Assembly: GCA_965224535.1 (NCBI GenBank)
Contig: CBDCZR010000023.1
Location: 58,396-122,395 of the forward strand
Length of the DNA: 64,000 nt
Reading direction: 5' to 3'
From: JBCDHN01 sp965224535
Lineage (GTDB): Bacteria; Verrucomicrobiota; Verrucomicrobiia; Verrucomicrobiales; DEV007
Of the stretch, positions 7,038 to 15,319 are shown piece by piece. Below the pieces are notes generated by a model. The model was given only the letters and a program-made list of their open reading frames with translations, did no database searches and was not told the origin of the DNA. How positions within the stretch are numbered: position 1 is the stretch's first letter; each line of letters starts with the position of its first letter. Position numbers and translations under genes: made by a program.

Positions 7038-8426
7038 TCATCCAAAAACCTCCAAAACCGGTGCGCCGCCACTGACTCCCAGCGGGTTCTCTCGCAGCCC
7101 GTGGTGATCGAAGACCAGGCGCTCCGAATCCAACCCTAACGCGTGCAAAATGGTGGCGTGAAGCTCTTGCGGTTTGACGGGGCGCTCGGTCACGGTGTAG
7201 CCGATTGGGTCCGTTTTGCCGATGATTTGGCCGCCGCGCACGCCGCCGCCGGCTAACCAAACACTGTAAGCCGCCGGCGAGTGATCCCGGCCCCGCGCGC
7301 GGCCTTCCATCGTCGGCGTACGGCCGAATTCACCGCCCCAAACGACCAGCGTGCTCTCCAACAGACCGCGCCGCTTCAAATCCCGCAACAACGCGGCGAT
7401 TGGCCGGTCCGTGCGCGCGGCCATGCGTTCGTGATTGCCCTTGATGTTGCCGTGCGCGTCCCAACCGCCCACGCGAATCTGCACGAAGCGCACGCCTCGC
7501 TCCACCATGCGCCGCGCCAGCAGGCAACCGCGCCCGACCGTCTTCGTCGCCTCCGTTTCCAGGCCGTAGAGCTGACGGGTTTCCGCAGATTCCGAGCCCA
7601 ACTCGAACAACTCCGGCGCAGCGCTTTGCATGCGAAAAGCGACCTCGTAGCTGCGAATCCGCGCCTCCAATTCGCTGTGAACCTGGACGGAATCGAGAAA
7701 CCCGCGGTTGAGCTGCGCGATGGTCTTCAGTTCCCGCAAACGGCGCTCGCGGCTTACGCCCTTGGGCATGGCGACGTGGCGAATTCCGGCTGCGGGATCG
7801 ACAACTGTGCCTTGAAACGTGGATGGCAAAAAAGCGGCGCCCCAGCCCGCGGCTTGCGGATGTTGCATCCCGTCGGAGTGCAGGTTCATGGCGACAAACG
7901 CCGGCAAATTGCGCGTTTCGTTGCCCAGCCCGTAAATCGTCCAAGCGCCGAGACTGGGCCGGTTCCCCAGGCCGCTGCCGGTCAGCGCAACGCATTCGCC
8001 GGGGCCGTGAACGGGGTTGCGGTGGCTCATGCTGCGAATCACGCACAAATCGTCGGCCAATTTCGCGGTCTCCGGCAGGAGCGTGGAAATTGGCATCCCG
8101 CATTCCCCGCGCGGCTCAAATTCCCAGGGCGAGGCCATGAGATTCTTGAGCCCGGCACGTTTGATTTTCGGCACATTTTTGGCCAGCGACTCCGGGACGT
8201 CGCGGCCGGCGAGCTTGGCGAGTTGCGGCTTAGGATCGAAGGTATCCACCTGGCTCGGTCCGCCTGACATGAACAGAAAAATCACGCTGCGCGCGCTTCC
8301 CGGCCGGTGGCGATTTTGCGCCGAAAACCCGGATTCGCCCGCCAGGAGCGATTGCAGGGCGATTGGGCCCGCCCCGAGGCCGGATTGGAGCAAAAAATGA
8401 CGTCGCGATCGATTTTTTAAGGTCAT
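7038..8426 (-). CDS. DUF1501 secreted protein (sulfatase-like fold), Tat signal
   Basis: The 462-residue protein starts with a twin-arginine signal (NRSRRHFLLQSGLG), so export through Tat is expected. The body matches DUF1501: FLFMSGGPSQVDTFDPKP, RSMSHRNPVHGPGECVALTG, VRFVQIRVGGWDAHGN and VVWGGEFGRTPTMEGRARG. DUF1501 belongs to the alkaline-phosphatase/sulfatase-like superfamily and is a hallmark of Planctomycetes and Verrucomicrobia. Its start overlaps the stop of the upstream DUF1553-type gene by 4 bp. Such pairs are widespread and probably act together on the outer surface or in the periplasm, though the substrate is unknown. The start is chosen at the twin-arginine Met rather than 14 codons upstream inside the neighbour. 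Confidence 0.93.
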   Translation of the reverse strand: MTLKNRSRRHFLLQSGLGAGPIALQSLLAGESGFSAQNRHRPGSARSVIFLFMSGGPSQVDTFDPKPQLAKLAGRDVPESLAKNVPKIKRAGLKNLMASPWEFEPRGECGMPISTLLPETAKLADDLCVIRSMSHRNPVHGPGECVALTGSGLGNRPSLGAWTIYGLGNETRNLPAFVAMNLHSDGMQHPQAAGWGAAFLPSTFQGTVVDPAAGIRHVAMPKGVSRERRLRELKTIAQLNRGFLDSVQVHSELEARIRSYEVAFRMQSAAPELFELGSESAETRQLYGLETEATKTVGRGCLLARRMVERGVRFVQIRVGGWDAHGNIKGNHERMAARTDRPIAALLRDLKRRGLLESTLVVWGGEFGRTPTMEGRARGRDHSPAAYSVWLAGGGVRGGQIIGKTDPIGYTVTERPVKPQELHATILHALGLDSERLVFDHHGLRENPLGVSGGAPVLEVFG

Positions 8427-11299
8427 GGCAGGTAGAGAAACTCGCTGGAGTTGAGAAGGGCCAGGCAAGCGCTTTCCAGGCCGAATTCGTTGGTTAGGCG
8501 GGTCAACGCGGCCATCTCGTCCGGCTTGGCATCGCGGCCAAACGCCAGGTTGACGGCGCGTTCCACGTTGCCGGCGCGTTTTGCCAGGTTTTTCGCCGCA
8601 TCCTGGCTAACCTGGCTGTTAAGCAACCAAAGCGGCTGCAGCGCGGTGGTGGAGACGCGCCGCATCGAGCAGCTCACGATGCCGCCGGGGCCGTCGAAAA
8701 GCCGCTGCTGCTCCGGCAGCCGGTCGCGCTGCTGTTTGAGGTAAACGCTGCGCCGCTTGGAGCTAACCGGCAAGCTGGGACCGCCGTTTTCGCGGTTCAA
8801 TTGACCGGAAACAGCCAGGATACAGTCGCGCACGGCCTCGGCTTCGAGCCGCCGCGGCGTCCAGCGCCACAACGCGGCGTTTTCCGGGTCGATTTCCGCG
8901 TTTTTGGCCGAAAATCGGCTCGACTGCCGATAGGTGGCGGAATTGAGGATGAGCCGGTGGATGTACTTGGTTCTCCAGCCGCTGGCGATCAGTTCGCTCG
9001 CCAAAAAATCGAGCAAATCCGGGTGAGTCGGCTTCGCGCCTTGCAGGCCAAAATCGCCGCTCGTCGCCACCAAACCGCGCCCGAAGTGCCACTGCCAGAT
9101 GCGGTTGACCCAAACTCGCGCGGTTAGCGGGTTAGCCGGGTTCGTTAGCCAGTTTGCCAGCGCCGTGCGCGATTTTTCGCCGGAAACCTGGCTGGGCCCA
9201 AAAATCGCCGGCCAACCTGGCGAAACCTCCGGTCCGCGCGATTTCACGTCGCCACGCACGAGCAAAAACGTGCGTTGTGCCGCCAAAATCGCGGGATCGC
9301 GCGGCAATGGCCAACGCATCTCGTGCGGCGCGACGCTTCGCCCGTCAACCGGCGAAACGAAGCTCCAACTTTGCGGCAACGCAGCGATTTTTTGCTCCAA
9401 TTCGGCAAACCGCGCCTTTTCCTGCCGGTTCATCCCGCTAACGACGGACTTGGGAATCACCAAGATCGGCTCCGGGTTTCCCTGCTTACGTTTCACGTTA
9501 ACCAGCCGCGCCCGGACGGTCTCAAAAATCTGCCAACGCTCGTCGATCCAGCTCTTCGCCTCCCCCGCGCCCTGGCCGGCCAAAACCACGTTCGCCGGCT
9601 GCGCGTTGGCGAAAAACGCCTGCATCCGGTAGAAGTCGCGGATCGACACCGGATCGAATTTGTGGGTGTGGCACTGGGCGCATTCCAGGGTCAAACCCAG
9701 GAACGTCTGCGCGGTTGTGTTCACCACGTCGGTTAGGATGTCGTTGCGTTGGATGTCCTTGTCCAGCTCGTTGCCGCTGTAGCGCGCCGCGGCCAAAAAC
9801 CCGGTCGCCACGATTGCCTCATCGCTCGCGGGCTCCATCTCATCGCCAGCGATTTGCTCGCGGATAAATTGGTCGAACGGCTTGTCCGCGTTGAAGGCGG
9901 CGATGACGTAGTCGCGGTAGCGCCAGGCGTGCTTACGTTCGCGGTTATGCTGGTGACCGTTGCTTTCCGCCCAACGCGCCAAATCCAGCCAATGCCGGCC
10001 CCAGCGCTCGCCGTAGGCCGGATTTTCGAGCAAATCATCGACGAACGCGGCGTCCGGCTTCGTTTTTGCAGAAACCGGCGGCAGGCCGGTGAGGTCCAGC
10101 GTTAGGCGGCGCCGCAAAATGGGCTCCTCCGCGGGCGGAGCGGGTTCCAAACCCAACTCCTGGTGCCGCCGCGCGACAAACGCATCCACCGGCGTGCGAA
10201 CCCGGGTTTCGTCGCGAATTTCGGGAACGGCCGGGCGCGAAATCGGCCGAAACGCCCAGTGATCCGAGACCGGCTTAGGCGTCGGGAGCAGGTTTTCGTC
10301 CCAAGCCAGGCCCTCGTCGATCCACGCGCGAAACACCGCGATTTCGCGCGCGTCGAGCGGCTCGCCCTTGCCCTCGGGCGGCATTTCCGCGTTCGCCACC
10401 AGCTCGAACAATCGGCTGGCCGAGGCATCGCGCGGCGCGATCCGGTTCAGCACCTCATCCCAGACGTCCAGCCGAATTCCGTCCTTGGCATCGTCGCCTT
10501 GGTGGCACTTGAAACAGCGTGATTTCAGGATCGGGAACACATCCTCCGCAAAGGCGACCGTTGGTGGCGCGGGTGCCGACTTTGGGGGTAAATCCGGGTT
10601 TGGCTGAGTTTTTGGCGGCAGGCCGAGGATGCCCTCCCACGTCGTCGCCAGCTCCACGTCCCAAACGTCGATGCGATCCCCCGGCTCGGTCTTGCCACCG
10701 GTCGAAAAGCCGATCCAACCGACGGCCGAGATCGCCTTCGCGTTCGAAACCGAGGCATCCGGCGAAAACTCCGCGCCGGGCTTGGGATCGACCCAAAAAT
10801 CCAGCCGATCGAAGGGCGTCCCCTCCCCCGGCTCCGACTTCCAAAGCCGCCCCAGCAGCAAAAAATCGCGATCGCCGGCCAAAACAGGGCCGTAGCGCTC
10901 GGCGTGCGGCTGATAGCGCGCCATGAACCGGTTTTCGCCCTCGGACACGTGAATTCCCAGGTTCGGCACACCGCCGCTGTGAGTTGCCGACTCGCCCCCT
11001 TCCGCTTCATCCAGCCAAAGGACGAAAAATTCGGAATCGTCGATGGATTGTGCGTCGTAGCGGAGGCGAAATCGCACGAACAACTCCTCGCCCGCGAACG
11101 GCCGGGCCAATTTTCGCCGCAACGGGTTGCTGCGTCCGCCGGTTCCCTCGATCGTGAAGCGCGCCGCCGCCAACCCGTTGCGCTTCCACTCGCCGGCAAA
11201 GGGCAGGGAAGCATCCGCGGCTTGGAGCGAGGCGAATGGATCGAAGGCGAGCATCCCGGTTAGGACGACGATCGCCGCGATGGGAGAAAAATCGCGCAT
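8423..11299 (-). CDS. PSCyt1-DUF1549-DUF1553 (PSD1) secreted cytochrome-type protein
   Basis: This is a 958-residue secreted protein. Residues 1-28 form a Sec signal peptide, and about 30-235 a beta-sandwich, LamG-like domain. A planctomycete-type cytochrome c domain has the heme-binding motif CFKCH with a distal Met (NAEMPPEGKGEP). DUF1549 follows (YGERWGRHWLDLARWAESNG, and a second CxxCH in ECAQCHTHKFDPV), and DUF1553 occupies the C-terminus (TARVWVNRIWQWHFGRGLV, SATYRQSS). The family is typical of PVC bacteria, and the domain mix suggests redox or polysaccharide-linked activity that is not established. It is translationally coupled to the DUF1501 gene downstream. Confidence 0.92.
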   Translation of the reverse strand: MRDFSPIAAIVVLTGMLAFDPFASLQAADASLPFAGEWKRNGLAAARFTIEGTGGRSNPLRRKLARPFAGEELFVRFRLRYDAQSIDDSEFFVLWLDEAEGGESATHSGGVPNLGIHVSEGENRFMARYQPHAERYGPVLAGDRDFLLLGRLWKSEPGEGTPFDRLDFWVDPKPGAEFSPDASVSNAKAISAVGWIGFSTGGKTEPGDRIDVWDVELATTWEGILGLPPKTQPNPDLPPKSAPAPPTVAFAEDVFPILKSRCFKCHQGDDAKDGIRLDVWDEVLNRIAPRDASASRLFELVANAEMPPEGKGEPLDAREIAVFRAWIDEGLAWDENLLPTPKPVSDHWAFRPISRPAVPEIRDETRVRTPVDAFVARRHQELGLEPAPPAEEPILRRRLTLDLTGLPPVSAKTKPDAAFVDDLLENPAYGERWGRHWLDLARWAESNGHQHNRERKHAWRYRDYVIAAFNADKPFDQFIREQIAGDEMEPASDEAIVATGFLAAARYSGNELDKDIQRNDILTDVVNTTAQTFLGLTLECAQCHTHKFDPVSIRDFYRMQAFFANAQPANVVLAGQGAGEAKSWIDERWQIFETVRARLVNVKRKQGNPEPILVIPKSVVSGMNRQEKARFAELEQKIAALPQSWSFVSPVDGRSVAPHEMRWPLPRDPAILAAQRTFLLVRGDVKSRGPEVSPGWPAIFGPSQVSGEKSRTALANWLTNPANPLTARVWVNRIWQWHFGRGLVATSGDFGLQGAKPTHPDLLDFLASELIASGWRTKYIHRLILNSATYRQSSRFSAKNAEIDPENAALWRWTPRRLEAEAVRDCILAVSGQLNRENGGPSLPVSSKRRSVYLKQQRDRLPEQQRLFDGPGGIVSCSMRRVSTTALQPLWLLNSQVSQDAAKNLAKRAGNVERAVNLAFGRDAKPDEMAALTRLTNEFGLESACLALLNSSEFLYLP

Positions 11300-11351
11300 C
11301 GCCGCAACGGAAACGGAAGTTGGGGCGATGTCAAAGGGCGGGGGCGCCCGA

Positions 11352-13238
11352 CTACGCCGCTATCCGCCGCTCTTCGTGAAGCGCGCCAAAAACGCGGCGG
11401 CTGAAACGATCCACGGAAAACGGCTTGGACACGCAATCGAACGCGCCCAACCGAATCGCCTCTTTCACCCGATCGCTATCGGCGTCGCCGGTGACGATGA
11501 GACAGGGCAGGGTCGGGTCCAGCACCCGCAAGGCGCGAAAAGTGTCCAGGCCGTCGAAATTTTCCTCCATCTTCATGTCCAGCACCACCAGGTCGTAGTC
11601 GCCGTTGGGGAACATTTGCAGCGCCTCGGTGCCGGAAGCCGCGCTGGTTGCCTGGTAACCCAGATTGCCGAGGACGTTGACGATCATGTCGCGCTGCGGC
11701 TCGAAATCGTCCACCACGAGCACGTTTTCGGCGTTGCCGCGAACTTCACCGGGTTCGTGTTGCTCGAGTTTCGCGTTTTCGTCAATGGGCAGCAAAATGC
11801 GGAAGGTGGAACCGCGGCCGACCTCGCTTTCGACCTCCACGTGGCCTTGATGATCGTGAACCACGTTGGCCACGACGGCTAAGCCGAGACCGGTGCCGCT
11901 TTCGGCCATGGGTTTGCTGCTGGCGAACGGTTTGAAGATTTCCTTCAGCTTGTCTTGCGGAATGCCGCAGCCCTCGTCGCTGATGCTGATTTCCACGTAG
12001 GCGCCGGGCGGAATTTTGGACGATGGATCGGCATTTTGTTCGAAAACGCGGGAAGAAATCGTGAGCGTGCCGCCGGCCTCGCCCATGGCTTCCACGGCGT
12101 TGATCGCGAGGTTCAGCGTGGCTTGGGTGAGTTGGGAGTCCGCGCCTTGCACCAGGGGCAAATTCGGGGCGAAATTGGTCTTCAGCCGCGTTTTGGGATA
12201 CTTGGCCAGCCGCGTTTGCAAGCCCGGCGATTCCACCATGTGCTCCAGCACGCGATTGGCTTCAACCGGCTCCGTGGAGTAGTTTCCGCGCCGCGCCAGG
12301 GAGAGCAAGCCCTGCAAAACGCCTCCCGCCTTGACGGCGCATTCCTGGATGGTTTGGATGTGTCCGCGATTTGGGTCCGCTTCGTCCATTTGCTGCAAAA
12401 TCAGGCCCGGATACCCCACCACGGGGCCCAGGATGTTGTTCAAATCATGCGCCACGCCGCTGGCGATGAGACCGATGGATTCCATGCGCTCGGCGCCAAT
12501 CAAGCGGGTTTGCTGGCACTCGATGGTGCCCAACATGTGGTTGAAAGAGGCGGCCAATTCGTCCAATTCCGCGCCGGCCCGGGTTTCCACGCGCCGGGAG
12601 TAATCCTGATCCTCCGCCACGGCCATGGCGGCGCGGGAGAGCGACTCGATGGGGCGCAATTTTTTGCCCAGCACGGCCAACAACAACCAGACGGCCAATC
12701 CCAGGCTAACGGCGGTGATCAGCCCTGCGATGAGGAGCGATTGCCTCAGTTCGCGATGCATCGGCGCGAGGCTGGAGTTCACGTAGATGGAGCCGGCCGG
12801 GACTTCGTCCACCACGATGGGCAGGCGCACTTCCAGCGTGTTTTTGGAGAATTGGAACTCGCCCTCCGCGAATTTCGCGGCTTGAGATTGGCGCTTCAGA
12901 TTTCGCTGGAAAGTGGCGAACGGAAGGTTTTCCGGCGTAAGCAGGGTGACTTCGCGCAGGTTTGGATTCAAGCCGAGGCGATCGACGATTTCGCGCGCGG
13001 AAAGCGGCTCGTCGAATTGCACCGCGGCCGCGGATTCATTCCCGGCGATCTGCGCGATTTGTTCCAGATCCGCCCGCATGCTCTGCTTTGCGGCGACGGA
13101 TCGGAAAACGGCGAGAGCCACGAAGGAAAGCAGCAACGCCAGGGCCACGATGGCCACGCAGTAGCAGACGAGCTGGCTGCGGAGCCGGGTGGGCTTGAAC
13201 CGGAAGATGCGGGCAAGATTTTGGCTGAGGGGCGTCAT
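11352..13238 (-). CDS. Hybrid sensor histidine kinase with C-terminal receiver
   Basis: The 628-residue inner-membrane sensor has TM1 at about 20-46, a periplasmic CHASE8-like region (SAAAVQFDEPLSAREIVDRL), TM2 at about 168-192 and HAMP. The dimerisation helix carries the phospho-acceptor His (GLIASGVAHDLNNILGPVVG), followed by a HATPase domain (DEGCGIPQ, GTGLGLAVV). A receiver domain ends the protein (NVLVVDDFEP, VVLDMKM with the phospho-Asp, IVTGDAD, SKPF). Autophosphorylation with transfer to its own receiver is expected. It is divergent from the beta-barrel and YfiR genes, and CHASE8 kinases are often encoded beside YfiR proteins, so the three genes probably form one signalling unit. Confidence 0.92.
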   Translation of the reverse strand: MTPLSQNLARIFRFKPTRLRSQLVCYCVAIVALALLLSFVALAVFRSVAAKQSMRADLEQIAQIAGNESAAAVQFDEPLSAREIVDRLGLNPNLREVTLLTPENLPFATFQRNLKRQSQAAKFAEGEFQFSKNTLEVRLPIVVDEVPAGSIYVNSSLAPMHRELRQSLLIAGLITAVSLGLAVWLLLAVLGKKLRPIESLSRAAMAVAEDQDYSRRVETRAGAELDELAASFNHMLGTIECQQTRLIGAERMESIGLIASGVAHDLNNILGPVVGYPGLILQQMDEADPNRGHIQTIQECAVKAGGVLQGLLSLARRGNYSTEPVEANRVLEHMVESPGLQTRLAKYPKTRLKTNFAPNLPLVQGADSQLTQATLNLAINAVEAMGEAGGTLTISSRVFEQNADPSSKIPPGAYVEISISDEGCGIPQDKLKEIFKPFASSKPMAESGTGLGLAVVANVVHDHQGHVEVESEVGRGSTFRILLPIDENAKLEQHEPGEVRGNAENVLVVDDFEPQRDMIVNVLGNLGYQATSAASGTEALQMFPNGDYDLVVLDMKMEENFDGLDTFRALRVLDPTLPCLIVTGDADSDRVKEAIRLGAFDCVSKPFSVDRFSRRVFGALHEERRIAA

Positions 13239-13517
13239 AAAAATCGTCGCGGGCCACGTCCTTTGGCGATTGGAGGGTCGATGGGTCGCAAAAAGCGGCG
13301 AGAGGCGTAATCGGGCTAAAGTAGTTTATAATTTCCATAATTTGAAGCGCTTTGTTGCTCAATTTGGCCGTTTTTGGGGCTTGCGGATTGGAGACCGCGT
13401 TACGGAAAAAACTTCGGCTTTGGCGAAATTTGAGATCTCAAGAAAACAAACGGGCTTTAATTATGAAAAATCCAGCCTACTGTATCCGCCTCGCCCTCCC
13501 CAACCACAGCCAGTTCG

Positions 13518-14645
13518 ATGAGATTTTCCGGATCCAGTCTCTTTTTCCTTGGTTTTTTCCTCGTTTGGTCCAACGCTCACGCGCAGCAGCCGGCCACTTC
13601 AGAGCTTGTCGATCTTCCCCTGGAACAACTGCTCCAGTTCGACGTTGCTTCGCGTTCCGCCGCTGCCGCTCCGGTTTCTGCTCCCGAACCGCCGGAAACC
13701 GCCAAACCGGGCAACGAAACCGGCTCAGCCCGGCAAAGCGAGCGCGTTGCGATCGTCGATCCCGATCCGCTGATCGACACGCCGTGGATGCTGCCGGAAG
13801 TGTCGAAATTCGGTATCGGCTACCACTTCATCACCGCCCGCTACGAGGCCCACCAGGAAGGCCGGCGCGTGGTTTCATCGGGCGAGGCGCTGGACCGGTT
13901 TGGCCGTCTCATGACCCGGATGGATGTGGAATCGAACCTCTTCACCTTCGCCTATCGGCCGAATGAAAAATGGATGGTTCACGTGGGTGTGCCGTTCCTG
14001 CGCGTCGGCGGCGATGTGGAAGCGGCTGACGGCAGCAGTTTTTCGTTTCATGTCGATGGAATCTCCGATGTCGATCTGAATGTATCGCGCTTTTTTTACC
14101 TGACCCCGCAAACGCAGTTGGCGCTGAATTTGGGCCTGGGATTTCCCACCGGAACGATCGACGCCCAGCGAAACGGCGTGGTTTTGCCCTACTCCCTGCA
14201 ATTGGGATCGGGAACCTGGGATCTCTCGCCGGGAATCGCCATTTCCCGCGAATTCGGCCGGTTGGAGATGGGCGCGCTGGCGGAAGCGGAGATTCATCCG
14301 GGCGAAAACGACAACGGCTACCGCTTCGGCAACTCCATCGGCGGGAGTCTTTGGGCGCACTACAACGTGAGCCCCTACGTGGTGCTGGGCGGCTTTTTGC
14401 GCGGCGGATTCCAGGAAGCGGTGGAGGATCCGAACCCCAGTGGGGCGGCTTTGCACCGAAATCCGGCGAATTACGGCGGCGGCTACTTGGAAAGCGGAAT
14501 TTCAGCCCGGTTGCTGCATCCCAGTTGCCCGTACGGCGGCAAATTCCTGGAATTCCGCGCTTCTAAACCCATTTGGCAGGACGCGAACGGCATCCATTTG
14601 GTGCGCGATTGGATGTTGGAATTCGGAATCGGTTTTTCATTCTAA
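13518..14645 (+). CDS. Outer-membrane beta-barrel protein with TonB-receptor-like N-terminal motif
   Basis: The 375-residue protein has a signal peptide ending at AHAQ. After it, LVDLPLEQLLQFDVASRS resembles the DLxLEELLxxEVTS stretch at the N-terminus of many TonB-dependent receptors. From about residue 100 the sequence shows alternating amphipathic strands and ends in aromatic FGIGFSF, as expected of an outer-membrane barrel. The length is too short for a 22-strand receptor with a plug. It may be a transporter-like or sensor barrel. The YfiR gene follows by 26 bp, and the kinase is divergent on the other side. Confidence 0.75.
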   Translation: MRFSGSSLFFLGFFLVWSNAHAQQPATSELVDLPLEQLLQFDVASRSAAAAPVSAPEPPETAKPGNETGSARQSERVAIVDPDPLIDTPWMLPEVSKFGIGYHFITARYEAHQEGRRVVSSGEALDRFGRLMTRMDVESNLFTFAYRPNEKWMVHVGVPFLRVGGDVEAADGSSFSFHVDGISDVDLNVSRFFYLTPQTQLALNLGLGFPTGTIDAQRNGVVLPYSLQLGSGTWDLSPGIAISREFGRLEMGALAEAEIHPGENDNGYRFGNSIGGSLWAHYNVSPYVVLGGFLRGGFQEAVEDPNPSGAALHRNPANYGGGYLESGISARLLHPSCPYGGKFLEFRASKPIWQDANGIHLVRDWMLEFGIGFSF

Positions 14646-14671
14646 CCAACGACTTCGGCGCCATTTTCCCC

Positions 14672-15247
14672 ATGAAACCGCAATTGCAGCAACCTTGGAA
14701 GCCGGAGCACGGGATTTGGTCCCCTTTTCTGGCTGCATTGGCGATGGCGCTCTTTCCCACGCAAATTTGCGCAGAGGTTGGCAAAACTCGCTTACTTCCG
14801 GCGTTAACGCTGACGCTCTCCCGATACGTGGAATGGCCGGCGACGGCACGGGCGAAGGAGGATCGGCCCTATTTTTTCATCGGCGTCTACGACTCGGACA
14901 CCTGGTTTCGCGCATTTCAGGCGCTGAGCGGCGAGCGAATTCACGGCCGCAGCGTGCGCGTTATCCGGCTGCGAGACGGCATGGACGCCGACGATCTGCG
15001 CCGCTGCCAAGTCATTTTCACCTCCCGGGGCAGTGTTTTGCCGATGCTTAAATCGGTGGCCGTGCGCGGCGAAGTTTTGATCGTGACGGATGTGACCGGC
15101 GCGGCTGGCGCCTGCAACGCGGGGATCGAATTCGTGCCCAATCAGACCAAGCTGGGATTCGAGATTTGCCTGGATTTTCTCAAAGCATCCAAGCTGCAGA
15201 CCAAGGCAAGCGTGCTGAGGCTGGCCAAGCAAGTGCATCGCGGTTAG
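14672..15247 (+). CDS. YfiR family periplasmic protein (DUF4154)
   Basis: The 191-residue protein has an N-terminal hydrophobic signal and the YfiR pattern: a helix ending in YVEWPA, FFIGVYDSD, then HGRSVRVIRL, CQVIFTSR, and VLIVTDVTGAAGACNAGIEFV before LGFEICLDFLKAS. In Pseudomonas YfiR is a periplasmic repressor of a membrane diguanylate cyclase. In many other bacteria homologues sit beside CHASE8 histidine kinases, as here. The inferred role is to bind the periplasmic part of the divergent kinase and pass on a signal from the barrel protein. The start at 14672 gives a proper signal; the open frame upstream overlaps the previous gene. Confidence 0.87.
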   Translation: MKPQLQQPWKPEHGIWSPFLAALAMALFPTQICAEVGKTRLLPALTLTLSRYVEWPATARAKEDRPYFFIGVYDSDTWFRAFQALSGERIHGRSVRVIRLRDGMDADDLRRCQVIFTSRGSVLPMLKSVAVRGEVLIVTDVTGAAGACNAGIEFVPNQTKLGFEICLDFLKASKLQTKASVLRLAKQVHRG

Positions 15248-15319
15248 GAACCGCAGGAACGTGATTTCGCACTCCAAAGCAATTGCACCCCGGTTCAGGT
15301 GCTGGTTATTTGCGGGATC

